A DNA stretch of 8,276 bases from an uncultured Limosilactobacillus sp. GTDB lineage: Bacteria > Bacillota > Bacilli > Lactobacillales > Lactobacillaceae. How positions within the stretch are numbered: position 1 is the first letter of the stretch; every line of letters begins with the position of its first letter. The stretch spans positions 1-8,276 of the forward strand of contig CALVFC010000055.1 of assembly GCA_944326735.1 (NCBI GenBank), given 5' to 3'. Below the pieces are notes generated by a model. That model did no database searches. It saw nothing but the letters and a program-made list of their open reading frames with translations, and had not been told where the DNA came from. This document shows positions 5,516-8,276 of this stretch, piece by piece. The position numbers were made by a program, and so were the translations under genes.

Positions 5516-7354
5516 TTATTCATGTAGATGATAGTTATATGAAGCAACAACAATGTTCTGCCGCGAATTAAGAACCGTCCGCAAACGGACACTGGTCTGG
5601 TTATGCAAGGCCAATTGCCATGGATGTTTAGGAATAAATTGCGGAACGAGCACAGTTGTTGAATAGTTCCGGGCCGCTGCCCGTTTGGCAATGACGTCAA
5701 CGAACCGTAACGTTGGTTTAGCAATAGACCGGTAAGAGGAGTGAATATCAACAAACCGGACATCCGGGAACTCAGCCTTAAACTCATTGGCCGTCTTATG
5801 TTCCTTCCCCGGATTCTCATCAAATGACACGTGCATTGCGATGACGTAATCACCAATCGAGCGAGCATAGTTAATTGCTCCCCGCGTTACCCGGGTAACA
5901 TTACCAACCAACACAATCACGGTCGCACCATCATAATCGTGAAGCTGCACCTTAGTCTTTTCAGCAACCCGTAACTGCTTAGCAACCTTGATGTAGTGAC
6001 GGTGAATAGCATGGAACATCAACATCAATGCTGGCATGATGATTAAATAAGGCCATACATTGCTAAAGTGTTGCCAGAACAAGGCCAAAACCAGGCAAAG
6101 GGAAATAACAGCCCCCACAAGGTTAATAATGGCCTTACCGATCCACCAGCCGTCACGCTCACGGGACCAGTGAATAATCATTCCCGACTGTGATAACGTA
6201 AATGGCACAAAGACCCCGACAGCATACAGCGGAATCAGCATGTTGGTCTTACCATGGAAAATTAGGATCAGGATAATTGCCCCGATCGCTAAGGAAATAA
6301 TCCCGTTAGAGTAGCCCAAGCGGTCACCACGGTCCATAAAGGCGTGTGGCATGTACTTATCCTTAGCCATATTGAAGGACAAAATTGGGAATGCGGAAAA
6401 ACCAGTGTTAGCGGCAACCGCCAAAATCATTGCGGTTGAAAGCTGCAATAGGTAGAAGCCAATTCCGTGACCACCAAAAATGGCAGCACCGATTTGTGAC
6501 AGCACAGTAGTCTTACTATTTGGCACAATCCCTAAGTAGAAGCCAAAGAAGATAATGGCAATGAAGAAGAACGCCAAAATACTACTCATGATTGCTAAGG
6601 TCGTTGCGGCATTCTTTGCTTTCGGTTTATTGAAGTTTGGTACCGCGTTGGAGACCGCTTCAACCCCCGTCAGTGAGGAAGAACCAGCTGAGAAAGCCCG
6701 AATAAACAGAACAAAGGTCATTCCGGCAACTGGACTACCATAATCTGCTGGTGCCTGATAGTGAACGTGCCCAGACATGATATCATAAGCACCCCAAGCA
6801 ATCATGACAAAGATCATAACAACAAAGAAGTAAACTGGGATCGTCAGGAAGTTGGCACTTTCACTCATCCCCCGCAAGTTCATAATCATGATCAACAACA
6901 CAATAATGACGGCAATCGGGACCGAGTATGGATAAAGTGCTGGGATCGCTGACGTGATCGCTTCCGTTCCAGAAGTTGTTGAAACGGCAACAGTCAACAT
7001 GTAATCAACTAACAGTGAACCACCGGCAATCAGGCCACCGTTACTTCCCCAATTGCGGGTAGCAACAACGTAGGCGCCACCACCACTTGGGTAGGCATGA
7101 ATAATCTGTTGGTATGACAAAGTAATTGCCAGCAACAGGACTAACACAATGGCCGCAATTGGAATCGAGTACCACATTGCCATTGCTGAGAGGGTCACCA
7201 GGACAGTAGTAATCTGTTCAGGACCATATGCAACAGACGAAATCGCGTCTGACGACAGCATGGCAAGTGCCTTAAATTTAGTTAAGTGTGTTTGACCTTC
7301 ATCTAAGGTCTTGAGGGGCTTTCCAATTAACACCCGTTTAATATAACGCCACAT
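5516..7354 (-). CDS. kimA: KimA-like high-affinity potassium importer (APC superfamily, KUP-type)
   Basis: KimA (formerly YdaO) is a proton-coupled K+ importer of the cytoplasmic membrane that cyclic di-AMP shuts off. The 612 residues match it end to end from memory: the start with KRVLIGKPLKTLDEG, then LTKFKALAMLSSDAISSVAYG, YPSGGGAYVV, GGSLLVDYMLTVAVS, SLTGVEAVSNAVPNF, NTGFSAFPILSFN and LIPLYAVGVFVPFTLSQSGM. D36 and Y43 in helix 1 and D117/Y118 in helix 3, at or near the potassium sites in the Bacillus protein as I recall, are present. About 12 membrane helices fill residues 30-455. A cytosolic USP-like domain follows, about 475-612 (TVIVLVGNVTRVTRGAINYA, YVIAMHVSFD, VLVPQFIPKHPW). The start has a perfect AGGAGGAT ribosome binding site (7358-7365). 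It has its own promoter and lies behind another APC permease. A generic amino acid permease annotation would be less specific. Confidence 0.9.
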   Translation of the reverse strand: MWRYIKRVLIGKPLKTLDEGQTHLTKFKALAMLSSDAISSVAYGPEQITTVLVTLSAMAMWYSIPIAAIVLVLLLAITLSYQQIIHAYPSGGGAYVVATRNWGSNGGLIAGGSLLVDYMLTVAVSTTSGTEAITSAIPALYPYSVPIAVIIVLLIMIMNLRGMSESANFLTIPVYFFVVMIFVMIAWGAYDIMSGHVHYQAPADYGSPVAGMTFVLFIRAFSAGSSSLTGVEAVSNAVPNFNKPKAKNAATTLAIMSSILAFFFIAIIFFGFYLGIVPNSKTTVLSQIGAAIFGGHGIGFYLLQLSTAMILAVAANTGFSAFPILSFNMAKDKYMPHAFMDRGDRLGYSNGIISLAIGAIILILIFHGKTNMLIPLYAVGVFVPFTLSQSGMIIHWSRERDGWWIGKAIINLVGAVISLCLVLALFWQHFSNVWPYLIIMPALMLMFHAIHRHYIKVAKQLRVAEKTKVQLHDYDGATVIVLVGNVTRVTRGAINYARSIGDYVIAMHVSFDENPGKEHKTANEFKAEFPDVRFVDIHSSYRSIAKPTLRFVDVIAKRAAARNYSTTVLVPQFIPKHPWQLALHNQTSVRLRTVLNSRQNIVVASYNYHLHE

Positions 7355-7357
7355 ACT

Positions 7358-7376
7358 ATCCTCCTACATAATAGGA
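7358..7376 (-). promoter_or_regulatory. Ribosome binding site of kimA with small overlapping hairpin
   Basis: AGGAGGAT (7358-7365) is a near-perfect Shine-Dalgarno sequence. The minus strand also reads TCCTA-ttatg-TAGGA (7362-7376), a 5-bp stem whose 3' arm includes the first bases of the Shine-Dalgarno sequence. The stem is weak, and any effect on translation is speculative. Confidence 0.4.
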
Positions 7377-7399
7377 ATCTTTTTTAGTTTAACTGGATA

Positions 7400-7428
7400 A
7401 TAATACAATTAATCACGATGCTTTTCAA
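7400..7428 (-). promoter_or_regulatory. Predicted promoter of kimA
   Basis: On the minus strand TTGAAA (7423-7428), a 17-base spacer and TATTAT (7400-7405) form a good sigma-A-type promoter. It sits just after the stop codon of the upstream permease. The leader would be only about 40 bases, so the gene can be transcribed apart from the permease. No terminator is seen between the two genes, so readthrough is also possible. Confidence 0.75.
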
Positions 7429-7431
7429 CGC

Positions 7432-8276
7432 TTATGCATTAGGATGACAATCCTGATCAGTTTGGTCAAAATCCCGTTGAACGCGCTGGTTAACTCGATA
7501 AGCATCCGGATCAACATTCGCCGTGTGCGAGTGCAATGCCCAAACATAAAAGAGCAAAGACACAACAATAATAACGACGAAGTCCCATGGGTATGGCAGC
7601 CAATTACGACCACCAAATCCTTCACTACCAACATACGAAATGGCAGCCATGAAAATCATATAAGCAATTAGCCAGTTTGCGGACCGTGATTGTTCTTTCC
7701 AGTCGCTATGATGGTAACGCAATTCATAATACAAGTACACCGGAAGACCAATTAAAATGACCAAAATCACTTGAATCGTCGTTGGCCACATTGTCCAGTA
7801 AATTGCCAGACCAGTGAGCACAAAGGCCACCGGTGCCAACCACTTCATATAATTAGGATGGAATGGTCGTTCAAGGTCCGGTGCCATGGCCCGCAGTGAC
7901 ATCACTGTGACCGGCCCCGTCAGGTAAGCAATTAGGGTGGCGCCGGTAATAACCGTTGCCAACAGGCTCCAATTACGGAAAGTATTCAAAATCAGTGTTG
8001 CCAGGACAAGGTCGGCAACCATCGCAAAGCGGGGAATCATGTACCGCCGTTGAAGTCGTCCCAGCCACTGGGGCAAGTGTCCGGTATGGGTCATGGCCGC
8101 CAGCGCTCGTGAAGCAGTCGCTACGAAGGCCACCCCGGTCCCAAATGGTGAAACAAAGGCATCCATGTACAAGAGGATTGCTAACCAGTTGAGGCTTAAA
8201 AGCATGGCAATGTCAGCAAATGGCGACGTAAAGTTAATCCCGTGCCAGCCATGAACAGCTAATAATGATGGGGAAA
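7432..8276 (-). CDS. APC-superfamily amino acid permease, C-terminal part (cut by right edge)
   Basis: A secondary transporter of the cytoplasmic membrane. The frame runs open to the right edge, giving 280 C-terminal residues; the start lies outside, and the internal ATG at 8205 is not the gene start because coding continues upstream (HGINFTSPFADIAM). About seven hydrophobic segments are visible. Family-like sequence includes SPFGTGVAFVATASRALAAM followed by TGHLPQWLGR (a loop typical of APC amino acid transporters), the cytoplasmic PDLERPFHP and the helix LYMDAFVSPFGT. It resembles YveA-type (aspartate/proton symporter) members of the family as I recall them, but substrate cannot be read from this part. 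The C-terminus is hydrophilic and ends in QTDQDCHPNA. It lies upstream of and in the same direction as kimA, 77 bases apart. Confidence 0.88.
   Translation of the reverse strand, partial: SPSLLAVHGWHGINFTSPFADIAMLLSLNWLAILLYMDAFVSPFGTGVAFVATASRALAAMTHTGHLPQWLGRLQRRYMIPRFAMVADLVLATLILNTFRNWSLLATVITGATLIAYLTGPVTVMSLRAMAPDLERPFHPNYMKWLAPVAFVLTGLAIYWTMWPTTIQVILVILIGLPVYLYYELRYHHSDWKEQSRSANWLIAYMIFMAAISYVGSEGFGGRNWLPYPWDFVVIIVVSLLFYVWALHSHTANVDPDAYRVNQRVQRDFDQTDQDCHPNA

Noticed and set aside
5419..5868. A 149-residue minus-strand reading frame overlapping the end of kimA
   Set aside because: It is out of frame with the well-supported importer, arginine/leucine-rich without family features, and crosses the terminator hairpin.
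7425..7634. A 69-residue minus-strand frame at the end of the amino acid permease
   Set aside because: Alternative frame of the permease C-terminus, without an independent ribosome binding site.
7432..8205. A complete 257-residue permease starting at 8205
   Set aside because: The frame continues without a stop to the window edge with family-like sequence, so this ATG is an internal methionine of a truncated gene.
1..8276. Mobile elements, CRISPR arrays, tRNA or rRNA genes, prophage or defence genes
   Set aside because: Read on both strands, there is no transposase or integrase, no regularly spaced repeats and no tRNA cloverleaf-like sequence; the gaps are short and occupied by promoters and terminators.

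Overview
The window looks like chromosomal core DNA of a low-to-moderate-GC Gram-positive lactic acid bacterium (family Lactobacillaceae; the protein style would fit Limosilactobacillus, but I cannot fix the genus without a search). Support comes from the block secA - hpf - comFC - comFA with a divergent YigZ/YvyE-family gene, a Firmicutes arrangement, and from strong AGGAGG-type ribosome binding sites and TATAAT-type promoters.

Region 1 (1-4339, minus strand) reads, in transcription order, comFA, comFC (20-base overlap), hpf and secA (cut by the left edge, 496 N-terminal residues present). comFA and comFC encode the helicase and the phosphoribosyltransferase-fold partner of the DNA uptake machinery. 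hpf encodes the long form of the ribosome hibernation factor and has its own promoter and a clean terminator. secA is then transcribed from a separate extended -10 promoter with a structured leader.

Region 2 (4340-5351) is a short divergent control region, then yigZ on the plus strand, then a convergent 85-residue three-helix membrane protein of unknown role. A hairpin lies between the two genes, with its U-rich side serving the minus-strand gene.

Region 3 (5352-8276, minus strand) holds a KimA-like high-affinity potassium importer (complete, 612 aa) and upstream of it the C-terminal 280 residues of an APC-superfamily amino acid permease cut by the right edge. The importer has its own promoter and only a short leader, with no room for the c-di-AMP (ydaO-type) riboswitch that precedes kimA in Bacillus.

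The genes are housekeeping or conserved accessory functions: protein export, ribosome hibernation, competence, potassium and amino acid transport. I found no mobile element, CRISPR array, tRNA, rRNA, prophage or defence system. Nothing here amounts to a new system. The points worth a second look are regulatory: inverted repeats in the secA and hpf leaders, the compact comFA/yigZ divergent region, and riboswitch-free kimA control.
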